Shown one piece after another: positions 34,959 to 43,568 of a stretch of DNA of 44,415 nt; the stretch's first letter is position 1; each line of letters starts with the position of its first letter. This DNA is from Chromatiales bacterium (GTDB taxonomy: Bacteria; Pseudomonadota; Gammaproteobacteria; SZUA-152): contig JALSGT010000141.1 in assembly GCA_026982555.1 (NCBI GenBank), positions 1 through 44,415 of the forward strand, in the 5' to 3' direction. The notes under the pieces were generated by a model, which did no database searches, was not told the origin of the DNA, and saw nothing but the letters and a program-made list of their open reading frames with translations. The translations under genes and the position numbers were made by a program.

Positions 34959-37331
34959 CTAGTTGACCACAGGCATGACATCAATGTTTTGATCTGTTGT
35001 GGCAACACCGCCGCGACCATTGTAACCGTAATACCACCATGGATAGGGCTGCGGTGGAAAAACGATGCTTCCCAGAGTCATTGATAAGTCCTTGGTTGAG
35101 GCAGCTTTTAGTCCTATGTCTGAAATTGTATAGAGATAAACGTTTTCAGTACCCGTCATCACCACTGAACGTCGCGGTGCCGCCCATTGGACGTACCAGC
35201 CATTACCACAATCCTCCGTATGGGGATAAACCAGTGGTGAATCATCCGGGCGACAATAATAATCAAACGCTAAATCTGCATGATCCACCCTGCCTAGCGC
35301 TTTAAAGCCGGATGCTACAGTGATTTCATAAGCTGCAACGCCGCTGAAATATTCTTTGGCGGCGTTGGGCGAAATTTGCAAGGGTATGGCCAACAGATTT
35401 GCCGGTTTGTAAAAAGTAAATGCTTTGTGGTCGTATTCGGCAGCACTCCAGGACCAGCTTTGAGGTACATCGGGTGTAAATTTATGGATCACTTTTGGTT
35501 CACTCATGTCGCTGACATCGACCAATTGCAGCTGCATGCCATTACCGACACCGATGCCACCTTCACCCCCTGCACGGCCAATAGTAACAAGATGATTGTC
35601 ATCATATGGATGCATGTAACTACTGAAGCCCGGGATAGTGAGTTCGCCTGTCAGTACAGGAGAAGTCGGGTTGCTCAGGTCAAAGGCAAATAGCGGGTCA
35701 ACGTTTCGAAACGTGACAACAAAACCGCGTTCACCCATAAAGCGTGCGCTTCGAATATTTTCATTGGGTGCAAAATTACGGATTTCGCCTACGATGTTGA
35801 GTCGGCCATCGCCATTGTCGTCCAGTACGGATAAATGATTCGTTTGCACATGTTGCCAGTCAGGCGTACCGCTGTCATCGCCAATACGCAAGAAATCATC
35901 CTGAGTGGTCGCAATGCGTAACATGTTTTTACCGTCATATTCGTACTCACTTAAGCTGAACGAGTTATTGATATACCCGTCCACACGACCTGTAGCCACA
36001 TAATCTGGCGCATCTTTTGAGATGGCAAATTTATAGATCGCCGATTGAGAGGTTGGGCGTTCGTCATTCGGGAGTCTCCACCACCAGTTCCGACTGTTTT
36101 CAACAAGGTAGAGGTTGTTTTTGCTGGCATAGACGATGTGGCTATTGTTAATAATGCCGGTTGCCGCCAGATTGGAGCCGTCAGTGTCTATGCTGGTTAT
36201 AATCTGCAACCCGAGGCTCATGTTGACTTCAGGGTGATTGATATTGTTACAGGCAAGATACGGAACAGGCTCGGATGTATCATTAATTATACGTCTGGCA
36301 TCCGGTAGAAAATTTGCGGGATCGGTGGCACGGATAATATTCTCAATTTTTTCACCGAGATTTTTTTGTGCCTGTATCACATCAGGATTATTTTCGATGT
36401 TGCTATCGGGGGTGTCGCATTTAACAGTATTCAGGGTATCGATAAATGTTTTCTGTAAATCGATAAACTCAGGGTCGGTATGCAATGCAGCAGTTTGTAA
36501 ATAATGACGGGACACCAGGTGTAAACGATTTTCAATCCGGCGTCCTTCCCGGAAATAGCCGCGCATTTGAATCTGCTCAATGACTTCAGGTTTATTGGGC
36601 GTGGAAACGTCATAAAAGAGGGCGGTGGTATAATCACTGTCGGGTTGTGGTCTGATCACAGTCAGACTTTCATCTGTTTGTGCAGGTGTATCGGTAATAT
36701 AATAAGGCTCATCATGCCGGGCTAAAATGGTGACTCGCTGGTTTTCTTTGTCAAGAAAGAGATTTAAGCCGCGTGCCCCCAGGTCTATTTTGGCCAGTAT
36801 GCTTAAGTCGTGAGGAGGGAACCCCTTCGCAATAATAAAGTGCCGGCCGCTAAGAATGTACATATTGCCTTGCGGGTCTGTTTTTACAATATCGCCTTCA
36901 TTGACACCTGTTACCTGATTATTTGTGTCAGAAACATCAGCGGGCGTAGCTGGAGAGTCATTGGATGCACCACCGGCTAAACTGACTTCATCGCCTGCAC
37001 TGGGCGAGCTGGCACCGGGCAAGCCGGGTTCGAGCCTGTCGCCCGCTGACGGACAACGATAGTAATTGTTACGGGGGATTGATGCATAACGCTTGATTAA
37101 TGACGTGGATATGTAATTTTTTAATTCATCGCAATCATTGACCTGTTGCAGGCGCAAAGCGGCTAATGGAACGCGCTGTATTAATTGTTCCGATACGGGT
37201 TCCGAGTCTGAAAGCGCTGAATTTTCAGGGTTGGCGTTGTCATTGGAACAGGCGGCTGTCAGTAATATCAAAATGAGCAATCCTGGCCATCTGTGCCATG
37301 CTACGCAATGTGTGTGTGTTCTGGGCAGCAT
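34959..37331 (-). CDS. Beta-propeller lipoprotein (COG4880-like secreted propeller)
   Basis: The 790-residue product has a lipoprotein signal (ILLTAAC, Cys28) and a long polar linker. A large beta-propeller region follows with the features of the secreted C-terminal propeller family: NNQVTGVNEGDIVKTDPQGNMYIL at about 140-165 (in two stretches), IEQIQMRGYFREGRRI, VATGRVDGYINNSFSLSEY and ARFMGERGFVVTFRNVDPLFAFDLSNP. The C-terminus includes SYMHPYDDNHLVTIGR. Cysteines in DCDELKNYIS, YYRCPSAGD and YYCRPDDSPLVYPHTEDC may form disulfides. The role is unknown; such propellers often bind proteins or sugars at the cell surface. It is convergent with the FemAB gene and divergent from hipBA. I see no link to the XrtA system beyond position. 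Confidence 0.82.
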   Translation of the reverse strand: MLPRTHTHCVAWHRWPGLLILILLTAACSNDNANPENSALSDSEPVSEQLIQRVPLAALRLQQVNDCDELKNYISTSLIKRYASIPRNNYYRCPSAGDRLEPGLPGASSPSAGDEVSLAGGASNDSPATPADVSDTNNQVTGVNEGDIVKTDPQGNMYILSGRHFIIAKGFPPHDLSILAKIDLGARGLNLFLDKENQRVTILARHDEPYYITDTPAQTDESLTVIRPQPDSDYTTALFYDVSTPNKPEVIEQIQMRGYFREGRRIENRLHLVSRHYLQTAALHTDPEFIDLQKTFIDTLNTVKCDTPDSNIENNPDVIQAQKNLGEKIENIIRATDPANFLPDARRIINDTSEPVPYLACNNINHPEVNMSLGLQIITSIDTDGSNLAATGIINNSHIVYASKNNLYLVENSRNWWWRLPNDERPTSQSAIYKFAISKDAPDYVATGRVDGYINNSFSLSEYEYDGKNMLRIATTQDDFLRIGDDSGTPDWQHVQTNHLSVLDDNGDGRLNIVGEIRNFAPNENIRSARFMGERGFVVTFRNVDPLFAFDLSNPTSPVLTGELTIPGFSSYMHPYDDNHLVTIGRAGGEGGIGVGNGMQLQLVDVSDMSEPKVIHKFTPDVPQSWSWSAAEYDHKAFTFYKPANLLAIPLQISPNAAKEYFSGVAAYEITVASGFKALGRVDHADLAFDYYCRPDDSPLVYPHTEDCGNGWYVQWAAPRRSVVMTGTENVYLYTISDIGLKAASTKDLSMTLGSIVFPPQPYPWWYYGYNGRGGVATTDQNIDVMPVVN

Positions 37332-37681
37332 ACGATTTCCCTCGTTGCAGTATGATGATGTTATTCTTGTTCAGTGTGGCTCTGTGTTTTCTTAACGTCG
37401 TTGAAACACGCATGACCGATGGGTATGCGGCGAGTGCTTAAAAATCATACCTCAATCACTGTCGTTTGGAGCCTGCAATATTTTTATGGATACACGGTGG
37501 TTAACGCTTAACCTTATAAAAAAGGTTCATTTACTTTTCCAGTATCAGGTTATCCGGGGAGAGGCGACAAGCGGAAACATAACTATAAAATGTTGTTCGT
37601 GCGAATGGATAAAGAAATTTCCAGCGAGAGGGGATTGCTTTGCTCGAATCGTCATCAATTTTAGCGTGCTGCATTAATAAC
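37332..37681. other. Upstream part of the gap between the beta-propeller gene and hipBA
   Basis: No convincing gene is visible. A 63-codon open frame at 37486-37677 lacks a ribosome site and any family trait. There is a 6-bp hairpin AACCTT/AAGGTT (37510-37527), and the promoter of the minus-strand beta-propeller gene should lie at the left end. A single TCGTCA half-site at about 37645-37655 may be an outlying copy of the operator motif found downstream. Confidence 0.5.
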
Positions 37682-37824
37682 TCGCGAATAATTGCGAGTA
37701 ATGACTGCTCATTATGACAGTTCGTCAGTAATGACGATTTGATTTTTTGGTTGGTTTGGGTTATATATCGTCAAAATTTACGAGAAATGCCTGTTTTCCT
37801 GGCTTTACTCGTCAAAGGTGGCGA
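37682..37824 (+). promoter_or_regulatory. Array of four 16-bp operator-like sites (TCGY-N8-RCGA) upstream of hipB
   Basis: Four sites share length and arms: TCGCGAATAATTGCGA (37682-37697), TCGTCAGTAATGACGA (37722-37737), TCGTCAAAATTTACGA (37768-37783) and TCGTCAAAGGTGGCGA (37809-37824). The second is a perfect 6-bp palindrome (TCGTCA/TGACGA); the others keep TCGY and RCGA. Site starts are 40, 46 and 41 bases apart, near four helical turns each. A TATATA -10-like box (37762-37767) touches the third site, and the fourth covers the likely hipB ribosome site. In E. coli HipB represses its own operon through four spaced palindromes (TATCC-N8-GGATA). The same layout with a different motif supports autorepression by this HipB, by inference. 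Confidence 0.7.
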
Positions 37825-37827
37825 TAA

Positions 37828-38187
37828 ATGAAGATTTCCGGGTTGCTGGCCGATGAGGCTATTCTGGCCGAACTGGGTGGCCGTATTGCACGACGTCGGC
37901 TTGAATTACAACTAACGCAAGCCAGCCTGGCGGAACAGGCAGGGGTCGCCAAGCGCACAGTGGAGCGTATTGAAGCTGGCGCTTCGGCGCAGATGGCCAG
38001 CTTGATCCGTGTTTTCCGGGTGCTGGAGTTATTGCCAAAGCTGGAATTACTGCTGCCCGATGTCCAGCCGAGCCCCATGGATTTACTTCGGCAAAAAGGC
38101 AAGGTGCGGCAGCGTGCGTCCGGTCAACGGCAGGCAAATCATGTTGCCGAAGAAAAGCAGCCATGGTCCTGGGATGACGACACATGA
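37828..38187 (+). CDS. hipB: HipB-type antitoxin, XRE/Cro-family regulator
   Basis: The 119-residue product has an XRE-type helix-turn-helix at about residues 16-72 (GGRIARRRLELQLTQASLAEQAGVAKRTVERIEAG, in order, split here: LTQASLAEQAGV and RTVERIEAGAS). A flexible basic then acidic tail ends in WSWDDDT, a likely toxin-contact region. The ATG at 37828 is four bases after the fourth operator-like site; AGGTGG within that site can act as ribosome site. The stop overlaps the hipA start (ATGA), which couples translation of antitoxin and toxin. HipB proteins bind HipA, neutralise it and repress the operon as a complex. Confidence 0.9.
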   Translation: MKISGLLADEAILAELGGRIARRRLELQLTQASLAEQAGVAKRTVERIEAGASAQMASLIRVFRVLELLPKLELLLPDVQPSPMDLLRQKGKVRQRASGQRQANHVAEEKQPWSWDDDT

Positions 38188-39491
38188 GCCGCGTTACCGA
38201 GGTGCGGTTATGGGGGCGCAGTATCGGAGCAGTATCGCTGGCTGACGGTGATGACGTTGCCAGCTTTGAATATGATCCTGCGTTTATTGGGAGTGGCATT
38301 GAAATCGCCCCACTGATGATGCCGCTAGCCAGCCGTGTTTATCGTTTTCCTGAGCTGTCCTGGCAGACATTCCACGGTTTACCGGGTTTGCTGGCGGATT
38401 CCCTGCCAGACAAGTTTGGTAATGCGCTGATTAATGCCTGGCTGGCCACCCAGGGGCGGCAGCCGGATTCGTTTAATGCGCTGGAGCGCCTGTGTTACAC
38501 GGGAGAGCGGGGCATAGGGGCGCTGGAATTTACCCCTGCCATTGGACCGCTGGCGGAGCAGGCAAACCAGATACAAATTGATACACTGGTCAAGCTGGCA
38601 TCGCAGGTGCTTAGCCATCGCAGCGATCTGCGCGCTTCTTTTGCAGATGCGGAGAAAGAACAGGCACTGGCTGATATTCTGCGCGTTGGCACTTCAGCCG
38701 GAGGTGCTCGCGCCAAGGCGGTAATCGCCTGGAATCCGACCAGCAACGAAGTGCGTTCCGGGCAGGTGCTGGCAGGGGAGGGTTTTGAATACTGGTTGTT
38801 GAAGTTTGATGGTGTGACGGGAAACCAGGACAAAGAGCTGGAGGACCCGCAAGGTTTTGGCGTCATTGAATACGCCTATTATCTGATGGCAAAAGATTGT
38901 GGCATTGAGATCAGTGAATGCCGTCTGTTTGAGGAAAATGGCCGACAACATTTTATGACCCGGCGTTTTGATCGTCTGGCCAATGGTGAAAAACGGCACA
39001 TGCAATCACTATGCGCGCTGGCACATTTTGATTTTAACCTCGCAGGTGCCTACAGCTATGAACAAGCATTGCTGGTGATTCGTCAGCTGGGTTTACCCAT
39101 GGAGACCATTGAAGAACAATTTCGGCGCATGGTGTTTAATATCATCGCTCGCAATCAGGATGATCATGTGAAAAATATCGCCTTTTTGATGGACAAGTCC
39201 GGTACCTGGTCATTGTCACCGGCTTTTGACCTAACATTCAGCTTTAATCCCGCTGGCCGATGGACTGCCCGTCATCAAATGATGCTCAACGGCAAACGTG
39301 ATCATTTTACGCTGGATGATTTCAAGGCCTGTGCAAAAACAGCCGCAATGAAACGCGGACGTGCCGAGGCCATTATCCAGGAAGTGCAGCAGGTTGTGTC
39401 GAACTGGCAGATTTATGCTGAAGATGCCGGTGTGCCACCTGTGTGGCAGGCACAAATACAGAATGCGCTTCGGTTAAAGGCGTTCAACTAG
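38184..39491 (+). CDS. hipA: HipA-family toxin (serine/threonine kinase)
   Basis: The 435-residue product is a HipA-fold kinase. The N-terminal couple-HipA region spans about residues 1-110 (VRLWGRSIGAVSL, GLLADSLPDKFGN). The kinase part includes GTSAGGARAKA (about 169-179), which corresponds to the glycine-rich loop holding the autophosphorylated serine of E. coli HipA. NQDDHVKN with likely catalytic Asp327 and LSPAFDL with metal-binding Asp349 follow. All key motifs are present, so an active toxin is plausible. E. coli HipA phosphorylates glutamyl-tRNA synthetase; other family members act on other targets, so the substrate is open. Confidence 0.92.
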   Translation: MSRVTEVRLWGRSIGAVSLADGDDVASFEYDPAFIGSGIEIAPLMMPLASRVYRFPELSWQTFHGLPGLLADSLPDKFGNALINAWLATQGRQPDSFNALERLCYTGERGIGALEFTPAIGPLAEQANQIQIDTLVKLASQVLSHRSDLRASFADAEKEQALADILRVGTSAGGARAKAVIAWNPTSNEVRSGQVLAGEGFEYWLLKFDGVTGNQDKELEDPQGFGVIEYAYYLMAKDCGIEISECRLFEENGRQHFMTRRFDRLANGEKRHMQSLCALAHFDFNLAGAYSYEQALLVIRQLGLPMETIEEQFRRMVFNIIARNQDDHVKNIAFLMDKSGTWSLSPAFDLTFSFNPAGRWTARHQMMLNGKRDHFTLDDFKACAKTAAMKRGRAEAIIQEVQQVVSNWQIYAEDAGVPPVWQAQIQNALRLKAFN

Positions 39492-39493
39492 AA

Positions 39494-39513
39494 AAATGCG
39501 ACCCGGAGCATTT
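39494..39513 (+). terminator. Weak hairpin after hipA
   Basis: AAATGC (39494-39499) pairs with GCATTT (39508-39513) around eight bases, three bases after the hipA stop. The stem is short and only three T follow. The remaining bases up to 39666 show no gene; AGGAGG lies at the end of the gap as ribosome site for the next gene. Confidence 0.3.
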
Positions 39514-39666
39514 CTGAGGTCGTGCGTTCGGTGATCATTTTTCTGGCAGGAAAATACTTGTTGTGGCTGGCGGCAAGGCAAATATTTACGATTCCCCCAT
39601 GATATTTCGGAATAGTCAGTTTTTGGTTCCCGGTTTTTAAATTGCTTATGCACAGGAGGTCTGCAA

Positions 39667-42600
39667 ATGTTTGATCGTAGATATAAATCGTTATTATTGA
39701 TTATCGTAATGCTATTATTGTTTGCGCCACCTGTATTTTCTGGTGGTTCCTACACACTTTTTGAATCCGGACAAGTGCGTCCTTTAGCAATATCGCCGGA
39801 TGGCAAAAGACTGTTCGCACTAAATACGCCAGACAATCGCCTGGAAATATTCAGCATTAAAAAAAATGGCACGTTAAAACATCAGCACTCTATTCTGGTG
39901 GGCATGGAGCCTGTCGCACTTGCTGTGCGAAATCCTGACGAAGTCTGGGTGGTTAACAGCATTTCTGACAGTATCAGTATTGTTAATGTTGGCCACGGAG
40001 CCAAACAAGTGATTAAAACCTTATTGGTGGGTGATGAACCCATGGATATTGTTTTTGCCGGAACGCATAACGAGCGGGCATTTATTACGACGGCGCATCG
40101 TGGCCAGAATTCACCGGTTGACCCGGCATTAACCACGCCGGGCGTGGGGCGCGCTGATGTCTGGGTTTTTGATACCGATGATGTGGATCATGATACCAGC
40201 CTGGGCGGTACGCCGCTGACCATCATCACCCTGTTTACCGACTCCCCCCGTGCATTAGCCGTTTCTGCGGACGGCAGTAAAGTTTATGCTGCGGGTTTTA
40301 AAACAGGCAACAGAACGACGACCATTGCAGAAACAGTGGTAACCGATAATGGAGGGGTTCCGCTGGCCAGCCTGAATGTGGACACCGATGGTGATGGTGT
40401 ACCCGAAGCGCATATGACCGACACGGCGGGCAATATGCAACCGTTAACCGGCCTGATTGTGCAGCATAATGGGGAACACTGGGTTGATGAAACCGGTAAA
40501 GTCTGGGACCACCTGGTGAATTTTAATCTGCCGGATAAAGACGTGTTTGTGATTGATGCCAATGCTGACATACCCATGGAAATTGAAGCGATTTCCGGTG
40601 TCGGTACCATTATTTTTAACATGATCAGCAACCCGGTGAATGGCAAGATCTATGTGAGCAATACTGAAGCACTGAACCTGAAGCGCTTCACTGGCCCCGC
40701 CGGTACGTTGCCTGCAACAAACGATGCACCGGCAACCGATTATACAACCCTCAACGGACATTTTGTCGAAAGTCGTATCAGCGTACTGGATGACGGCAAT
40801 GTCACCCCCGTGCATTTGAATAAACATATTGATTACAGTGTTTGTTGTGATGACCTGCCCAATGATGAAAATGCCAGATCGCTGGCACAACCCATGGACA
40901 TGGCCATTAGCCGTGATGGTAAAACCCTGTATGTTGCCGCATTTGGTTCAGGCAAGGTCGGTGTGTTTGATACCGCTCAATTAGAAAATAATACGTTTGT
41001 TCCTGACCTTTCCCGTCACATTCAATTAAGTGGTGGTGGCCCTGCGGGTCTTGTATTGAATGAAAAGAAGAATCGTTTGTATGTGTTAACACGTTTTGAC
41101 AATGCCATTTCCATTATCGATACCAACACCAATACAGAACTTTCGCAGGTGCAGATGTACAACCCTGAGCCTGCACACATTGTTAAAGGCCGTCAGTACC
41201 ACTACGATGCAGCATTGACATCCAGTCGTGGAGACAGCTCTTGTGCCTTATGCCATGTGTTTGGTGATATGGACCAGCTGGCCTGGTCCCTGGGTGATCC
41301 CAGTGCTAACGCGGTACTAAATCCCAGTGCCGCTGATTATCCGGGTGGCCCCAGTGACCTGGCCATTAACCATGAAGATTTTGGCCTGCCCATCAGTCCG
41401 CACTTTGCACCCGTTAAAGGCCCAATGGCCACGCAAAGTATGCGCGGCATGGCCAATCATGGCGCGATGCACTGGCGTGGTGACCAGACCGGAGGAAACC
41501 TGGAAGCCGATGGCTCTCAGGAAGACAATGTGCAACCCGACATGGGTATTTATAACGAACGTTTGGCATTCTCCAAATTCAACAATACTTTTGTCGGGCT
41601 TCATGGGCGCAGTGCCCGGCTGTCCACAGAAGCCATGGATGAATTCACTGATTTTGCACTGGAATTGATGTATCCGGCAAACCCGATTCGTCATCTCGAT
41701 AATTCCCTGACACCAGCGCAGCAGGCGGGCAAGGATTTCTTTTTTGATTCCACCAAGGTGGTAGACACGGCATTTAACTGTAGTGGTTGTCATGTGGTTG
41801 ATCGTGATTTCAATAAAGGCATGACTGACAAACCGGGCATTTTTGGTACCAATAGCAGAAATACCTTTGCCTTTATTCAGCAATTCCTGAAGATTCCTCA
41901 TCTGCGTAATTTGTACAACAAGGTGGGCATGTTTGGTATGCCTAACAGTCGTAAGTATCTGGCAGATGACCCCTTCACCGGAATGGACCCCGCCTGGGAC
42001 CCAAATGTGCCAGAAGATTTCCAGAAAATTTCCCATCAGCTTTTCTTTGGAAATGACAATGTACATACCGGTGACCAAATCAAAGGCTTTGGTTATACAC
42101 AGGATGGCAGCACGGACACCATATTTCGTTTCCACAATACCAATGGCTTCCTGCCGCGTGCGCCAGGAACGGTGACCCCATTGGACCCGGGCAATCCTGA
42201 CAATTTACCAATTTCTCCTGAAGGAATGGAAATACGCCGTAATCTTGAGCAGTACATGATGGTATTTCCCAGCAACTTCTTCCCCATTATGGGCCAACAG
42301 GTGACGCTGACTGAATACAATGGTGATCTTGTGGGTCCGCGTATTGACCTGATGATTGCAAGAGCGGATCTTGGTGAATGCGATCTGGTGGCACAAAAGA
42401 AACAGCAGGGTTTTCTCTATCAGCGGGATGGTACTTTTGCACGAGACTCCATGTATAAAAGGCAAATTACCGATGCCGCATTGCGCAGAAAGGCCAACAA
42501 TCACAATAACATCACCTATACCTGCGCGCCCCCGGGGTCTGGCATGCGCATTGCGCTGGACCGTGACGAAGACGGCGCGTTGAATGGCGATGAACGGTGG

Positions 42601-42768
42601 GCGGGAACTGATCCAGCGAACCCTGACAGTATTCCTGTGAATAAAATGTTGTTGGATATTTCTGCCTGGTGGACTTTTTACGGCCTGAACTTATCTTTTA
42701 CCACATCAAATCGTCCGGAATTTTATAGTCCGCATATGGGTCATTATCAAGCGACTCAGTTTTGGTAG
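39667..42768 (+). CDS. Exported YVTN-type beta-propeller protein with two haem c motifs
   Basis: The 1033-residue product starts with a signal peptide (about residues 1-25, ending PVFSG). The first 500 residues hold propeller blades with YVTN-like motifs: LAISPDGKRLFALNTPDNRLEIF, VWVVNSISDSISIVNV, ALAVSADGSKVYAAGF, MAISRDGKTLYVAAFGSGKVGVFD and NRLYVLTRFDNAISIID (parts given). The second half has two c-type haem sites, Cys526-Cys529-His530 (CALCH) and Cys705-Cys708-His709 (CSGCH). An EF-hand-like DRDEDGALNGDE lies near the C-terminus. No PEP-CTERM or anchor follows. The architecture suggests a periplasmic or secreted electron-transfer or oxidase protein with metal sites. A good ribosome site (AGGAGG) precedes the ATG. 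The 3' end overlaps the convergent DUF2058 gene by 71 bases. Confidence 0.85.
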   Translation: MFDRRYKSLLLIIVMLLLFAPPVFSGGSYTLFESGQVRPLAISPDGKRLFALNTPDNRLEIFSIKKNGTLKHQHSILVGMEPVALAVRNPDEVWVVNSISDSISIVNVGHGAKQVIKTLLVGDEPMDIVFAGTHNERAFITTAHRGQNSPVDPALTTPGVGRADVWVFDTDDVDHDTSLGGTPLTIITLFTDSPRALAVSADGSKVYAAGFKTGNRTTTIAETVVTDNGGVPLASLNVDTDGDGVPEAHMTDTAGNMQPLTGLIVQHNGEHWVDETGKVWDHLVNFNLPDKDVFVIDANADIPMEIEAISGVGTIIFNMISNPVNGKIYVSNTEALNLKRFTGPAGTLPATNDAPATDYTTLNGHFVESRISVLDDGNVTPVHLNKHIDYSVCCDDLPNDENARSLAQPMDMAISRDGKTLYVAAFGSGKVGVFDTAQLENNTFVPDLSRHIQLSGGGPAGLVLNEKKNRLYVLTRFDNAISIIDTNTNTELSQVQMYNPEPAHIVKGRQYHYDAALTSSRGDSSCALCHVFGDMDQLAWSLGDPSANAVLNPSAADYPGGPSDLAINHEDFGLPISPHFAPVKGPMATQSMRGMANHGAMHWRGDQTGGNLEADGSQEDNVQPDMGIYNERLAFSKFNNTFVGLHGRSARLSTEAMDEFTDFALELMYPANPIRHLDNSLTPAQQAGKDFFFDSTKVVDTAFNCSGCHVVDRDFNKGMTDKPGIFGTNSRNTFAFIQQFLKIPHLRNLYNKVGMFGMPNSRKYLADDPFTGMDPAWDPNVPEDFQKISHQLFFGNDNVHTGDQIKGFGYTQDGSTDTIFRFHNTNGFLPRAPGTVTPLDPGNPDNLPISPEGMEIRRNLEQYMMVFPSNFFPIMGQQVTLTEYNGDLVGPRIDLMIARADLGECDLVAQKKQQGFLYQRDGTFARDSMYKRQITDAALRRKANNHNNITYTCAPPGSGMRIALDRDEDGALNGDERWAGTDPANPDSIPVNKMLLDISAWWTFYGLNLSFTTSNRPEFYSPHMGHYQATQFW

Positions 42769-43243
42769 AAGACGCACATAAAATAATACACTGCTCATCA
42801 CGTTGTTTGATTTTTTCTGCAACAGGCATGGGGACGAGTGCGTAAGCGTCCCCGAATCTGGCGATAGCCAGGCGGCCATCGATGAGGTGTGTATGGGTTT
42901 GTTCTGAAATATAAAGGTGTTTTACCACGTTGGCATCGGTGAAATTATAAACCACATCGCCGCCACCATCTGCAACCCGGTTGGTTTCGATTAATTGTTT
43001 GATCTGGGCGGCAATAGCCTTGTGTTCGGCATCTGCTTTTTTTGCCTGATTTAGTGCGCGGTCGCGTTCAACTTTTTCAGCGTGTTTTTTTTGGGTCAAT
43101 AATGTTGCTTCATCGGCCTGAGTCGGCGTGCCTTTTTTATTTTTTTGTTTCTTGTTTTTATATTGCTTGTGTTTGGCTTGTTTCGCCTTTTTATCATCCA
43201 CCAGGCCGGTTTTTTTCAATTGTTCAAAGAGTGAGTTTCCCAT
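42698..43243 (-). CDS. DUF2058 family protein (YaiL-like)
   Basis: The 181-residue product matches the YaiL/DUF2058 family in length and layout. The N-terminal MGNSLFEQLKKTGLVDDKKAKQ is the family signature, and a long Lys/Gln/Ala-rich charged helix follows (about residues 15-95). The C-terminal domain has VVYNFTDANVVKHLYISEQ and LAIARFGDAYALVP. The function of the family is not established; the basic part suggests nucleic-acid binding, by inference. The ATG at 43243 has GAGG nine bases upstream, better than a TTG five codons earlier. Its last 24 codons lie antisense to the end of the cytochrome gene. Confidence 0.88.
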   Translation of the reverse strand: MGNSLFEQLKKTGLVDDKKAKQAKHKQYKNKKQKNKKGTPTQADEATLLTQKKHAEKVERDRALNQAKKADAEHKAIAAQIKQLIETNRVADGGGDVVYNFTDANVVKHLYISEQTHTHLIDGRLAIARFGDAYALVPMPVAEKIKQRDEQCIILCASSTKTESLDNDPYADYKIPDDLMW

Positions 43244-43332
43244 CAAGCAATACCTCAAATGTAAAGAAGTGTTATTTGTTTATGTTATTTTGATCGGCAT
43301 CATTATGTTTTGATGTGATGCGTTGTGTTTCA

Positions 43333-43568
43333 ACCTAAAATCCGCAGTTGAATGGCCGGTAGAGTGCGTTGAGTTTTGTGACTGGCGAGGCGCGATGAGG
43401 AGTAATAGCCTGCTATTGCGACGATTCGCAACGCGGCCAGACGCAAAAGGCGACGCGCTATACCGGTCATAGCGAACTCATCCAACAAGTGGCCCGACAA
43501 AAACTCAAAGCATGGTGTTTATCAATGTGCTATTACACCCTCTAAGCGGTCAACTGCGGAATTTAGGT
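43333..43568. mobile_element. Hairpin-type MITE with 18-19 bp terminal inverted repeats, inserted at the 3' end of rmuC
   Basis: The ends are near-perfect inverted repeats: AACCTAAAATCCGCAGTTG (43332-43350) against the complement of CAACTGCGGAATTTAGGTT (43551-43569), 18 of 19 matched. A short direct repeat (TCA, or TTCA) flanks them at 43329-43332 and 43568-43571. Inside, 43352-43371 and 43451-43470 form a second inverted pair (16 of 20), further pairing continues (TTTTGTGACTGGC with the complement of GCCAGACGCAAAA), and AATAGC-CT-GCTATT forms the tip (43404-43417). There is no transposase gene, so the element is non-autonomous. It fills most of the 306-base gap between DUF2058 and rmuC. Confidence 0.75.

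Noticed and set aside
37486-37677. 63-codon open frame upstream of hipB
   Set aside because: No ribosome site or recognisable feature, and it lies in AT-rich intergenic DNA with hairpins.
41317-42135. 272-codon minus-strand open frame inside the cytochrome gene
   Set aside because: It is antisense to the haem-binding half, whose CxxCH motif and protein pattern are on the plus strand; the antisense translation shows no domain.
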